A stretch of DNA of 64,000 nt from Capsicum annuum (GCF_002878395.1 NC_061115.1:211470333-211534332), one strand, 5' to 3'. Shown: positions 20,527 to 31,810, numbered from the stretch's first letter. The notes: generated by a model not told the origin, from the sequence alone. Translations and numbers: made by a program.

Positions 20527-23500
20527 TTAGGAGCTGCAAATTCCAAGTTGCTGCCTTAGGAACTTGAACTTGCTAATAGGAAGGGATTTCGTAAATGCAT
20601 CTGCAAGCTGATTTTCAGATTTGCAATAAACAAGAATCACTTCTCCTTTTTTCTACACATCCCTCAAGAAAAAAAGCTTAATGTTGAAGTGCTTAGTCTT
20701 CCCGTGAAACAATGAATTATTTGAAATAGCTATTGCAGCTTGATTATCAACATGAATCTCAATATTAACCTTTTGTTCCATATGCAAATAAGAAAATATT
20801 TTTCTTAGCCATAAGGTTTGATTTACTGCTGTTGTTGCTGCAATGAATTCAGCCTCTACCGTGGACTATGCCACAGTTTTCTGCTTCTTGGAATACCAAG
20901 AGAAAATGCCCGATCCCAGACTGAAGCAATATCCTGATGTACTTTTTATGTCATTAGTGGATCCGGCCAAATCACTATCTGAGAATCCATACAACTTGAA
21001 ATTCTCACACTTTTTGAATTTGACCCCATACTCGACAATACCTTTGATGTATCTTATAATTCTTTTTGCTGCTTGCAAATGCATTTTGGTAGCACAATGA
21101 ATAAACCTAGACAAAAATACTTACAACAAATAGAATATCGGGTTGTGTAGCAGTGAGATACATCAAGCATCCAATCAAGCTTCTGAAGTTTCCTTCATCA
21201 ACTCTATCAGTTCCATCCTCTTTGCTCAACCTCTCATTTGGATTCATCGGTGTGCTTGTTGCCTTGCAATTTTCCATATAGAATTTCTTCAGTATCTCCC
21301 TAACATACTTCTTTTGGCAGATAAAGATTTCATTGCAACCTTGCTTGATTTCCATCCCTAGAAAGTATGTCATTAGTCCTAGGTCTGTTATCTCAAAGAC
21401 TTGCATTATTTTCTTCTTAAACTCTTCAACCAGTCGCATATTATTTCCTGTCACCAAGAGATCATCAACATAAAGGGAAACAATAAGCATATCAGTTCCC
21501 TTGTGTTTGACATAAAGAGGAACTTCAGACAAACTTCGGATAAACCCCAAACTCAATAAGTGACCATCAATCCTGCTATACCAAGCTCTTGGGGCTTGTT
21601 TTAAGCCATAAAGAGTCTTTCTAAGAAGACATACTTTTTCTTCTTTTCCTTGCTCAACGAAACCCTCGGGCTTCTCTACATAGATTTCCCCCTGCAATAC
21701 ACCATTTAGAAAAGCATATTTGACATCTAGTTGGAACACTTTCCAACCCTTTTGTGATGCTATTGCTAGCAATATTCTGATGGTATCTAGTTGGGCTATT
21801 GGAGCAAAGGTATTCGGGTAATCAACACCGAATATTTGGGCATATCCCTTGACGACAAGCCTAGCCTTGAATTTGTTGATATAACCGTTAGAATTAAGCT
21901 TGGTTCTAAATATCCATTTTACTCTAATGATCTTTCTATCTTTTGTTCTATCAACTAACTCCCAAGTGTTGTTTTTCTTGATCATTAGCATCTCCTCCTC
22001 CATCGCGTTTCTCTGTTTTTCATCTTGAAGCACTTCCTTGTGCCCTGCAGGCTCACAAACTGCCACATTACTTTGTTGGTAGATGTAAAAAAGTAATCTT
22101 GTACCTCTAACTGGAGGATCATCTACTAACTCATTTTTCCATTGATCGGATGTCTGCTCCTCCGAAGCTTTGACTGAAAGTTGATTGTTTTTCCAATCCC
22201 ATTTCTCTTCTTCATTGAAGTGAACATCTCAACTAATAATATCTTCCCTGTTTGTGGATCATAAATTTTGTAGGCTTTGGAGGATGAGCTATAACCTACA
22301 AAGATTCCTGGGATGGCCCTTTTATCAAGTTTGTCTCTTTTAACCTGCAGCACATGAAAGAGACAAACACAACCAAATACTTTAATGAAGGTAGAGATGG
22401 TTTGAATCTATTCCAAGCCTCAAATAGAGTTTTACTCTCCAATGCTTTAGTAGGAATCTAATTTTGGAGAAATACTACTGTATTAGCTGCCTCAGCTCAA
22501 AACCTTTTTGGCAACTCTTTTTCATGCAACATGCACCGTGTCATCTCCATTATATACCTGTTCCTCCTTTCACTAACTCCATTTTGTTATAGAGTGTACG
22601 GAGTAGTAAGCTGATAAGAAATACCCTCTTCCTCATAGAATTTGTTAAATTCTTTAGAAGTGTACTCTTTTCCATTATCAAAACGCAAGGATTGGATTCT
22701 GTCACCACTTTAATTTTCCACCATCTTCTTGAACTTCCAAAATATTCAGCCACCTCTGATTTTTATTTCATGAAAAAAAATACAGCAGAATCTTGTATAA
22801 TCATCAATGAATATAACATAGTAAAGAATACCATTAAAGGACGGTGTTCTTTGAGGTCCTGCAACATCTGTGTGAATCAATTGCAACCTTTGAGAAGTGC
22901 GCCATGATGCTTTAGGAAATGGTTTCCTATTTTGCTTACCAAATTGACAAGCTTGACAACTTGGTAAGTGATCAATGAGAGTTGGTAGTCCTCTTGTCAT
23001 ATCCTCCTTCTTCAGTAACAATAATGTTTGTAGATGACAGTGACCAAGTCTCTTATGCTAGATTTTCATTACATCTGCCTTCATAGAATAAGAAATTGCT
23101 CCTTCTCTGTTGGACTAAAGGAAAAACTCCTTCCTCTTATCTTCACCCTGAAAATTTCATTTCTAGCAGTGTCCTACACTTAGCAAGTTTTGATCAATCT
23201 CTGGAACATAAAGAACTTCAGCAATTTTTTATGCCTGTGTCAGTCTTGATAGCTATGGTTCCAATTCCTTTGACATGAAGATGGTCCCCATTTCCTATCC
23301 TAACCTTGGAAATTTTAGTGGGCTTCAACTCTTTGAATAGGCTCTTGTCATGAGTCATGTGATTAGTGCACCCACTATCAATTAACCAAAGATCTGTTGA
23401 GATCTTAAAAAGAAGATCCTCCTCTTCTTGATCAACAACTTGAGTATTTTCTTCCTTCTGTGGGGCTTTACTTTTGCAAATCACCGCCTCATGTGCAATT

Positions 23501-24344
23501 TGATTGCATTTCTTACATTTAACATCTGGTCTTCTCCAACACTTGAATGGTGGATGGCCTTTTTTTCCACAGTGATGGCAAGGGGGAAAATTGTTTGCGC
23601 TTCCTCCCTTACCTTTTTTGTTAGTTGATACTTCTCCTTCACTCAATTCTTGATTCTTTTTCTTTTTTGAAAATTCGTCAACCTGGTGCTTACTGACAAG
23701 AGCCCCTTTTGTTGTAACATCCTATCTCATGAGTCTTCTTTGCTCTTGAGCGTTCAAGGAATTTAGCAACTCCGTCAAACTAATTTTTGACAAATCCTTA
23801 GTATTTTCTAAGGTCGTAATTGTTGCTTCATACCTTTTAGGAACTGTTACCAAAATCTTCTCAACAATTCTTGAGTTGGCAAGTGTAGAACCAAGTAGCC
23901 TCACTTTATTTGCAATATTAAGAAGTCTATCTGAATACTCCTTCACTATTTCAGAATTCTTTATTTTTTGTAATTCAAATTCCCTAATTAAGTTTAAAAA
24001 AACTTGCATACCTTTTATTCTCTCATCTCCAACATACTCTTCCTTAATATAATCCTATACTTCTTTAGAAGTTTTTAGAGACATTATTCGTGAGAAAACT
24101 ATTGATGATACAGAAGCAAATAGATATGCCTTGGCCTTCAATTTTCTTGTCTTTTTTTCCTTGTGTGCTTTAATTTGAGCCATGGTGGGATTATTCGGTA
24201 GGGCTGGACATCGTAATCCTCTTCCATAGCTTCCTATAGATCTAAAGCATCCAGGTATATCTTCATTCGTACTGCCCAAACCTGATAGTTATCTCCATCA
24301 AAGACCGGCGGAGCGATTGGTCAGAAACTGGTTTCTGCATCCAT
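20527..24344 (-). pseudogene. copia gag-pol polyprotein pseudogene
   Basis: The start is ATG 24344 (MDAETSF, then a stop). The gag N-terminal motif FDGDNYQVWAVRMK follows at about 24260-24310, then gag (KKTRKLKAKAYLFASVSS, about 24100-24170; EYSDRLLNIANKVRLLGS, about 23890-23945). Two zinc knuckles follow (CHHCGKKGHPPFKC at about 23540-23580; CKKCNQIAHEAVIC at 23480-23520), the protease WLIDSGCTNHMT at about 23350-23390, the integrase zinc and core region (CQACQFGK near 22950; HTDVAGP near 22870), RT (21107-22066) and RNase H (21114-20527). The RNase H part has GFSDSDLAG and FTKSLP-like motifs and ends KFLRQQLGICSS at stop 20529-20527, ten bases from the LTR. Multiple stops and frameshifts, densest between 23218 and 22100, make it non-functional. 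Confidence 0.9.
21107..22066 (-). pseudogene. copia reverse transcriptase domain, longest intact stretch
   Basis: The domain is open for 319 codons. It shows the copia RT hallmarks WELVDR, VKWIFRTK, KARLVVKGYAQ, DYPNTFAPIAQLDTIRILLA, QLDVKYAFLNG (first catalytic aspartate), LRKTLYGLKQAPRAWY and SLYVDDLLVTG (catalytic DD). One change, QLDVKYAFLNG for the usual DVKSAFLNG, is conservative. The frame is lost at the RNase H junction near 21107. It is part of the minus-strand element, not a separate gene. Confidence 0.92.
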
Positions 24345-24380
24345 GACTTCTCCAAATCAATCACAGATCCCTTAAGATGA

Positions 24381-24396
24381 AAGCTTTGATACCAAA
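24381..24396 (-). promoter_or_regulatory. Primer-binding site, tRNA-Met type
   Basis: Minus-strand TTTGGTATCAAAGCTT directly follows the LTR end CTAACA. It is close to the TGGTATCAGAGC site of plant copia elements primed by initiator tRNA-Met. Confidence 0.8.
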
Positions 24397-24667
24397 TGTT
24401 AGTTTTAAATATACAAATCGCACAAAACACTATACAAATGATATCTAGATTGCTACAGAAAAGAAGCAGGAGAATGAAGAAGATCACTGAGAGAGAGAAA
24501 CTTATGCAGAGAGATTTACTTTCTGTCCAAGAGTAGTTACATAAAGTGTTCTTTTTTAAAAAACTAAAATAGATAATGGCCCTATTCTAACTACCTCCTA
24601 ATAACTTAAAAAAGAAATACAGGAAATAAAATAAATAAATACTGTAGTCCTAAAGTAACTAATAATA
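24397..24667 (-). repeat. 5' LTR of the copia element in oleosin
   Basis: It starts TGTTAGTTTTAAATATACAA and ends AACTAATAATA, followed by the ATTTT duplication. On the minus strand it would drive transcription leftwards into gag. Confidence 0.9.
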
Positions 24668-24672
24668 ATTTT
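24668..24672 (+). repeat. Target-site duplication, right copy (ATTTT)
   Basis: ATTTT directly after the LTR end AATAATA. It pairs with 20258-20262. Confidence 0.85.
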
Positions 24673-24772
24673 TAGTCCAGTTCTTGTACCTGTTGCCATT
24701 ACCATTTTCATGATACTTGGTGGCTTGTTGGCTGCTATCAGGTTTTGCTGTGATATGCATATATTTTCATAA
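24668..24772 (+). pseudogene. Oleosin-like gene, 3' half
   Basis: The frame resumes after the duplicated target with SPVLVPVAITIFMILGGLLA, the second half of the proline knot and the descending hydrophobic arm, then IRFCCDMHIFS and TAA at 24770-24772. There are no internal stops, so coding quality was good when the copia element landed. No recognisable amphipathic C-terminal domain follows. The CAGGTTTTG at about 24739 could be a splice donor into a further exon I cannot see. On its own this part has no start codon. Confidence 0.82.
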
Positions 24773-25445
24773 AATCATTTAAAGTTGGATTGGGGTGTTG
24801 GGTTAGGCTCATAGACGTGGGACTTCCTTAGCAAAGTAGAATTTTATTTTGTTTCTTATGGATGTTGTTCAATGTTACCATTCAACAAAGAGTAATACTA
24901 TTTCATTTTGTGGAATAAGGCTTCAAAGTATACTGTGAAAAAAAAGGGGGCACAACCACAAACAATAGAAAATTGTAGAATTAAAATTAGTTGAATTTTG
25001 TCGTGTTATTAAATATTTATGTTGAAATAGAATTGTGCATGGTAAAGTTTTCTACCCATTTTGTTCTTAATAATAATAATTATGAATTTGTTCATGAAGA
25101 TATAATTTATTATTTTTTTAAAAAAAGGTTGTGTCGGATTAGTTTTTTTTCCCAGTTGGTTGACATTGAGTAAATATAATTGCTTCCTTTAGATTGCTTC
25201 GGTCATTGTTTCATACGATATTAATTTACTCAACTTGGATGATTGAGGATTTCGTCACATGTCTATTTTACTTTAGTCAATATGGAACCATGCATTTTCA
25301 ATATGCCTTACTACTCCCTCTAGTTTCCTCTACTGTTGTTGGACTACTTTTTAACCCTAGATTATATATTAAAATCACAAATAAATTATTAACGTGAGGT
25401 AAAATAAAATGATTTGCAAATTTATTCAACATTCACCCTATAATC
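24773..25445. other. AT-rich flank of the oleosin-like gene
   Basis: No gene, no repeat boundary and no RNA gene recognised. It has A runs near 24940 and AAT runs near 25068. The plus-strand frames of 60-67 codons look like chance. Confidence 0.3.
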
Positions 25446-25937
25446 TGTAATGCCCCGAAAATCTGTCCCGAGATGTCACACGATGCTTAGGACCACAAGT
25501 GATCCCAAGCCAACCCTTCTACTGGCATAACTCATAAGCAGCTGAATAATATGTATAAAATGACTGAATTTACAGCGTGGAAACATAATAATGGTGGAAT
25601 TTGAGAAAATACAATACTAATATAACTTTTAACTTCTGATAAAGTATGAAAGAGGGACTGAAAATACATAATTGACTCTAACTGACATCTGTGACTCCTC
25701 TACTATACTGACTATAGATAGATTGAACACGACTCCAACTATCACTAATCAATACATGAAAAAATAAAATACATAAATAACATCTAACTTAAGTCCCCGA
25801 AATAGGAGGACTCATTATCTGCTAGCTGGAATCTGCAAGCTGTCTGAATATGGTATGCGTGCTACAACTGAACTGATACCTACATTATGAGACAATGTAG
25901 CACATAGACATATATGTGGATCAGTACTTTTAGGATG

Positions 25938-26101
25938 TAATGCTCCAGGCAATCTTCCACACGCGGGATTGCTCTTTGGTGTACTCAAATCAGCCCCTCC
26001 ATGTAGGATCCCATGTCCTCAATACGACCAAAGCTTGATGCCCCACGTACTGACTTTGAATGATGTCATCGAAAGCTAAGGAGAACATTTGACTTGTATC
26101 A
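25938..26101 (-). repeat. Truncated 3' LTR of element H
   Basis: 164 bp that match 29580-29746: ACACGCGGGATTGCTCTTTG, CCCCTCCATGTAGGATCCCA, TTGATGCCCCACGTA. The junction at 25937 to LTR A sequence is where the copy is cut. Confidence 0.78.
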
Positions 26102-26200
26102 TCCTCCCCTTCTTGAAAAGGATTCTACCTCGAATCCATACCTTGCAAAATAAGAGAAAGGACAAACAAGAACAACTTCCTCATGGCATGAGGGTTAGAG

Positions 26201-27678
26201 TTAGCATAATAAATAAACATCATCATGCCAAGGAGGAACATACTTGAAATATAACCATGAATCCGTTGTGTTAGTCATGAAAAGCTTAGCAAAAATGTCA
26301 CAAAGGGCATGGTTATGAAAAATATCAAGAGATAAAGAAACTAAAAAGGACTCAATGGTATCTCGAAGTCCCAAAGGTAAGCCTACCCGTAACTTAGGGA
26401 CCATAAAGCACAATTGTTTCATTACCTCTTCAAGTGACCTCATCAAACGTGGTGCCACTATTGGTCTTAAAGTTCACCAAACACACATAGCATAGTCATT
26501 ATAACAAGTAGACCAACCATCAAGTTTCCTACCTCTACATAATACACATCCAAAACTAGCATGGATGTCATCATAGGCAAAGAGGTAGTATAGGAAAGAA
26601 CCAAATATAAAGGTATACATGGGTGAAGATAAAGCATTTAAGAACATACACATTCTTTTCTTCAAAAAATAGGCAACTTGGTATTCTCAAGTTGGTATTC
26701 ATGCAATGTAAGCACAAGTGTGTCAAGCAAGGATGCAAATTTAGAAACATTACCCTAAGGAGTCAACGACACCTTTGCCCTCGGGTTTTCAAGAAGGACT
26801 ACACATTCCTTACCCTTAAGAGTACTCTCATCTTTCAAAAAGAGATTTCCATATTTAGGAGGAATGTTGTCACACCATAGTGGGTTAACATATAGGCTAT
26901 AGATTGCAAGGCAAGATATACCATCATTTTCACCACTAGGTTTATTAGGAGTGTTCAAATCATCTTTAAACACAATATTATACCTAAAGAGAGCATGCTC
27001 TATCTCATGGGCATATTTACAACAAGTAAGTTCTTTACTCTCTAAAAAACAATTATCAAGTTTCAAAGAGGTTTCAAGTACAAGATTATCCCTTTGAGCT
27101 ACGCAAACTATGGAATCCATATCATAAGGATAGCTCACGAGTTCACTCCTAGTTTATTTACCAACATTATCAAATACTTCACTCACTTGAGTTCCATTAA
27201 ATACAACACACATAACCTTAAGTTGTGGGAAAGTTTCACAAATAAGTTGATCAACACCATTTACACAAGACAATGTACTCTCATTTAACATATTGGCTTC
27301 AACACTAGGTGGACATAAATTGATCTTACAAGAAGAGTCAACTTGGTCATTAATAGGATCAACTAGTGTATCCACACTCACAACATATACATCATCAAAA
27401 AGAGGAAAAGAATCATTAGAGTCACAAGTAAGTAAGCCACTACTCACACTCAATGGGCTACTAGCCACACAATTCTTATTTTCATGCAAGAAAGTGTAAG
27501 ATTTAGCTATTTTACCTTATAGATCACATGAGCTATAGTATTCATCATGACGTGTGTTCGAGAAGCCCACTTGCTCCCTTGTACCTACCATACGGTCCAA
27601 TCTTTCATTCACCATAGCCATGTCTCAAGAAATAGTGTCAAGGTAGGCCAAAATGACATTGGTGACATTGTTGTCCAT
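26201..27678 (-). pseudogene. Unrecognised internal ORF remnant of element H
   Basis: I do not recognise the family. From ATG 27678 (MDNNVTNVILAYLDTIS) one frame runs to 26755 with only three internal stops, the last at 27156-27154. The N-terminus has a short heptad-like segment (MAMVNERLDRM), as in the first residues of many Gypsy gag-region proteins. The rest is Cys- and Asp-rich (SSPLSVSSGLLTCDSNDSF, SCKINLCPPSVEAN, KYAHEIEHALFRYNIVFKDD). A frame change then leads to 26458-26201 (PRLMRSLEEVMKQLCFMVPK ... YFKYVPPWHDDVYLL). No zinc knuckle, protease or RT motif is present. It lies in the same orientation as the element and is probably its own degraded accessory or gag-like gene. Confidence 0.45.
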
Positions 27679-29001
27679 GGTTTGAGAGATGGAAACCTTG
27701 GGTTCCACTGCAATTGTACCTAAAACAAACAAAAACACAAACCTACAAAATGATCAAATAAGATTAGTAGTAAAATCTTCTCACTAACACTCGTAGACAC
27801 TCACTTTTGTGATCCTCACAATTGGAGTGGCGAATATTGAAAGTTGATTATACTCTGGTAGTAAAAAAGATGTCAATTCTACTTAGCGGCCGGAATAGAT
27901 TCTTGTTTGATCAACTCAACACACAAAATAGAAAATTCTAATTACGAACATAAAACAAAGAAGTTCAACAAATCAAAATGAGAAAAGCACACAAAGAATG
28001 AAAACACACACAAAAAAAAAAACAGACTCAAAAAACTAATTCACAATCTAATAGGTGATTACTAGTTGCTAATTAGTACTAGACTCAAGAAATGAAACTA
28101 AGGAAACAAAGAAATGAAACTTAGAAATCTGAAATTTTGAGCCTAAGGTTGTTTTTGGAGGGTGATTATGTGGCACTTTGATGATGTGGCAGTTTGGTGA
28201 AGTGGCAATTTGGTGACGTGGTAGTTTGCAATTTGGATTGGTCAATTTTTAATTTGGAATGGTGAAAATCAACTTTGGGAGGGAAACAACAAGACTTAGA
28301 GCCTTTTTTTTATTTCAAAAAGGTTTGAATTCCTTGAACCCTTTTGTCAAGACACCTTTTTGAAAGGTTGTTGGCTCTTTCCTCTTTTGTTAGTCTTGGA
28401 ATAAGCTCTTACTCCCTTTTGGTAAACAAGACTTTTGAAAGCCCTTTTGTCCCCTTTCATTTTTGGATGTCTTGGGATTGTGTATTTCAATACAAAAACA
28501 AAATCACACTCCTTTATTCACCATTTTAGATCAAACCACTCCCTTTTGAATGTTATTTCTCAACAATACATGAAGGACAACAACAAGAACATTCAAGAAA
28601 GGAAACCAACCCAAATGAGCTCCAAATTGAATGTTTTTTGTTTCTTTTAGCTCACATTGAACTCCACAACAAAAACATGTTTCAAACCCACATCCTCAAC
28701 AACAAGCATCAACAACACACTTTTAAGCCATCAATCCTAAAAAAAAACACCATCAAAGTTCAAGAACACCTTAGAAATGACTCAAAATTTGGATCTTGAC
28801 TCTTTTAGTGTTAATGAAGAAGGGGATAATACTAGAAACAAATAAAACACATAAAACTCTCCTAAATATATGATACAAATTTCAACCTAGACACCAAAAA
28901 TGGGACAAAATGTTTCTCTTTTAGATTTTTTTTTTCAACACTTTTTTTTATGATTTTCGAGTTAACAAGCCCAAGATTGATTCCGTAGGAATGAAATCAA
29001 T

Positions 29002-29019
29002 CCTTGATCTAACACCAAA
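29002..29019 (-). promoter_or_regulatory. Primer-binding site of element H
   Basis: Minus-strand TTTGGTGTTAGATCAAGG follows the LTR end ATATCA. It is a degenerate match to the tRNA-Met site TGGTATCAGAGC. Confidence 0.5.
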
Positions 29020-29746
29020 TGATATGGAAAACAAAGCTAGAAACCAAAACTATAACTAAATAAAGGAGATGAAGGTGATAGCAATGACACAAGATGAAAC
29101 AAGACACGGATTCAACATAAACCCAAGAGAAATTGCATAAAAAATAAAGATAGATAGTGATACCAAGATTATTACAAGATTAAGAACCAAGTTTATTTCA
29201 ACACTAACCCCTAATAAATGTAATAATCAAAACCACACTCTTACGATAACCGCTAGGAGAATCAACTCACCTCAAGATCCACCGTTTCCAAGAAAAGGTC
29301 AATATTGGCTTTTTCAAGACCTATACTAAGGATGGCTTTTATAAGTCCTAACTAAGACTACACTAAGGTGGTCTACTCTCAAGAGAGAGGATTTTCACAT
29401 TCATCATTCAAAACTAAAGTGAAAAGACCTAAAAGAGACTTTATATAGCCTTATTACATAATAAAAGACAAAATGACTCCAATACCCTTAATGAGGTGGG
29501 GCGGCCATAGAGTGTTACTTGTACAAGGCTAAGCGATGAAAATTCCCTTAAAGAAGGGCCCAAAACCATGAGTCCTCAATCTTCAATGCTCCAAGCAATC
29601 TTTCACACGCGGGATTGCTCTTTGGTGTACTCAAATTGGCCCCTCCATGTAGGATCCCATGTCCTCAATACTATTAAAGCTTGATGCCCCACGTAGTGAC
29701 TTCTAATGATTTCATCAAAAGCTAAGGCATCTATTGGCTTATATCA
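29020..29746 (-). repeat. 5' LTR of element H
   Basis: 727 bp, TGATATGGAAAACAAAGC to GGCTTATATCA. Its last 170 bp are repeated at 25938-26101. Confidence 0.75.
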
Positions 29747-31029
29747 AATACTCTATCTTTAAATCATACTGTCTAAGTTTAGAACTGACTCACTTCTAAG
29801 TCTAAAATATGAAAACTAAAATCTGCAATTCTTATCTTTCTGTAAAGCATAATCTGAGTAAAACTTGTGAGCTTTTACACTTAGTTTTCTAAAATTTGGA
29901 AAATACCTTATCTTAGGGCTTAAAATCTTAAAACCATAAATTCCAAAACAATTTCTTTTATCTTAAATCTTTACAACAATAGACTATTGAAGAGTGGGGG
30001 ACATCTTTTGGGAGGTTCTTCTAACCAACATACACCATGTGAGTATCCATGGAGTCCCATGTCTGGAAGGTAGGGTTGTTCTACCGTTTCCACCAAAATA
30101 GAACTTCTGTCTTAAGTGATCACAATCTGAGTCATCCACGTAGAAGTGGGAATAATCTAAATCCTACGTTGGCACGTCGTTCTGGTGTATGAAACCGTGC
30201 TAACCTACCCATCTCGGTGCTAAATACTACTCCCATTCTTATGCTCAAAATCTTAAGAAGTCCATTTCAAAACTAGCACAAGGGTTTACAAGAAAACCAA
30301 TTATTCTTTTCTTTCTTTACATCTCAAGTAATATGAACAAAGTGGATTCTTTATCTTAGCTTAGGACCAAAAGGCCAAATCTTTATCAAAATCTGAGGAT
30401 AATCATATCTGAGAGTGATCATATCACAAATAATCTCAAAATAGCAAATCTTAATTAGGGTGTAATGAACCATGCATCAATCTCATGTTAAAGTATCTTC
30501 AAATTCATGCTTGATAATGTAAACATTCATAAATCAACTTAAAATATGGAAATTTCAACAATATGCATGGAAATATAAATATAATCATGTAATTCAACTT
30601 CTAAATAATGGGAATAAACCCTAACTTGAATTTCATGGAAAATCATGTAAATTGATGTAAATTTGTAATTAAAAAAAAGTTTTGGGCACAAAGATGAAAG
30701 AATTATCCTTGTTCAAAATCCACATACCTTGGTAGATGATTAAATGAAGAATTTTGAGTTATTGACTCCTAATTGAGTTCTTAAAGATGAGGTCTTGACT
30801 ATCTTGTCTTGAAAATCTTCAATCTAAAGCTTTCTTGGAGAATGGTAGAAGAAGGGGCTTTTGGTTTCTAGAGTTTTTCTTTTAAAGAGAATGATGAATA
30901 TTGAGCAAAATTGCTTGGAAATATGATTAATCTCACATTTAAGATGGATTGGGGCCTTGGAAATTAACCAAAATACCCTCTATAAACTGCTGAACGGAAC
31001 TGGAAAATGTAACATTTTTTTTTAATTTG
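29747..31029. other. Inner part of LTR A, non-coding
   Basis: LTR A resumes at 29747. The text is AT-rich with clauses such as GGTGTATGAAACCGTGC and CATCTCGGTGC, like the matching parts of LTRs B and C. No gene is seen. Confidence 0.5.
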
Positions 31030-31506
31030 GGTAGCCATCGCGATGTACCATAATCGCGGTGGCTCACTAGAAAAAGATGAGTGGAAACTGGGCTTTCTCC
31101 ATGATGCAGAGCTATCACGGTGCCCTATAGTTTTGCCATTTTGGTCACTGGCGCGATGCGCCACTATCACGTAGGCTTGCTGAAAATTGACAAATGTGAA
31201 ATGGGACTCCTACGCGATGCTGTGAAATCGCGGAGTCTCACTGGAATTCGACAACTGCCAATTTGATTAGCTCCGCGATGCGCTGAGAGTCGAGGTGACA
31301 CACTATCAACTTAAAAATGCCATAACTCCTTCACCGAGTGTTGGATTTAGGCGAATTTGATATCGATGAAAAGATTATTCAATTTTTCACACAATGGAAA
31401 GTAGAAATCTTGAAAATTCCACATGGAATAAATATTATTCATTTTGTAAGCTATCCCTTAACATTCTAGGAACGAATTTAAGCTAGGAAAAATATGGGGT
31501 ATTACA

Positions 31507-31810
31507 ATATCTTTCCCTTGGGAACATTTGTCCTCGAATATGACTAAGTAGGCTGAAATTTTAGAGGAATCTGGGGCTATAAGATATCATGCACAACTAA
31601 AATAAATTGTATGACTGAGTCTCAACATAATGAGTTTACTGAAATGATTTGAGAGTGCATGAATTCTCATGAAAATAGCTATATGGCTGAGATAGAAACA
31701 AGAGCGTTCAACTTATGAGTAACCATTACTTTAAGCTGGATCTAATTTAGTGAGGAAAGAATGAGAGGTTTATGACATGAAAACTTGGGGTATTACATAA
31801 TCGAGAAAAT
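31507..31810 (-). mobile_element. Internal stub of the element that owned LTR A
   Basis: Right after the LTR end comes ATATCTTTCCCTTGGGAACA then TTTGTCCTCGAATATGAC, the reverse complement of a purine tract plus 3' untranslated region; the same style follows LTR C (38658) and LTR F (57626). About 300 bp survive before Ogre-like LTR sequence takes over. No coding motif. Confidence 0.5.

Larger units (their letters stand above)
20263..24667 (-). mobile_element. Ty1/copia LTR retrotransposon inserted in the oleosin-like gene
   Basis: A complete but decayed element of 4405 bp on the minus strand: two related LTRs (20263-20517 and 24397-24667), a primer site complementary to tRNA-Met next to the right LTR, a gag-protease-integrase-RT-RNase H order, and a 5-bp duplication of ATTTT. 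The short purine tract AAGGAG (minus strand) abuts the left LTR. Both LTRs read TATTATTAG...CTAACA on the minus strand, so the 5' end is TA rather than the usual TG. The LTRs differ at roughly ten of the first 140 aligned bases and by a larger replaced block, so the insertion is not recent. Confidence 0.93.
25938..29746 (-). mobile_element. Non-autonomous LTR element (H) nested in LTR A
   Basis: The right (5') LTR 29020-29746 has perfect inverted tips TGATAT...ATATCA. Next to it on the minus strand is a primer site, TTTGGTGTTAGATCAAGG. The left (3') LTR is reduced to 25938-26101; it matches the right LTR from TGCTCC through TGTAGGATCCCATGTCCTCA to CTAAGG and is flanked by the purine tract AAGAAGGGGAGGA on the minus strand. 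The internal 2.9 kb carries no RT, integrase or protease motif that I can see. The left LTR truncation removed the target duplication. Confidence 0.72.
25446..31506 (-). mobile_element. Long Gypsy-type LTR (A), split by element H
   Basis: The left end is TGTAATGCCCCGAAAATCTG and the right end GGGGTATTACA, giving TG...CA with inverted TGTAAT/ATTACA tips. Without the nested element (25938-29746) it is about 2.25 kb. Its right 320 bp align with the right end of LTR B (36100-36443): CATAACTCC/CTCTTAACTC then GAGTGTTGGATTTAGGCGAA versus GAGTGTCGAATTTGGGCGAA. Directly after 31506 the minus-strand sequence ...CAAGGGAAAGATA resembles a purine tract, so on the minus strand this is a 3' LTR. No coding capacity. 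A CpG-rich cassette is repeated at 31030-31300. Confidence 0.75.
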
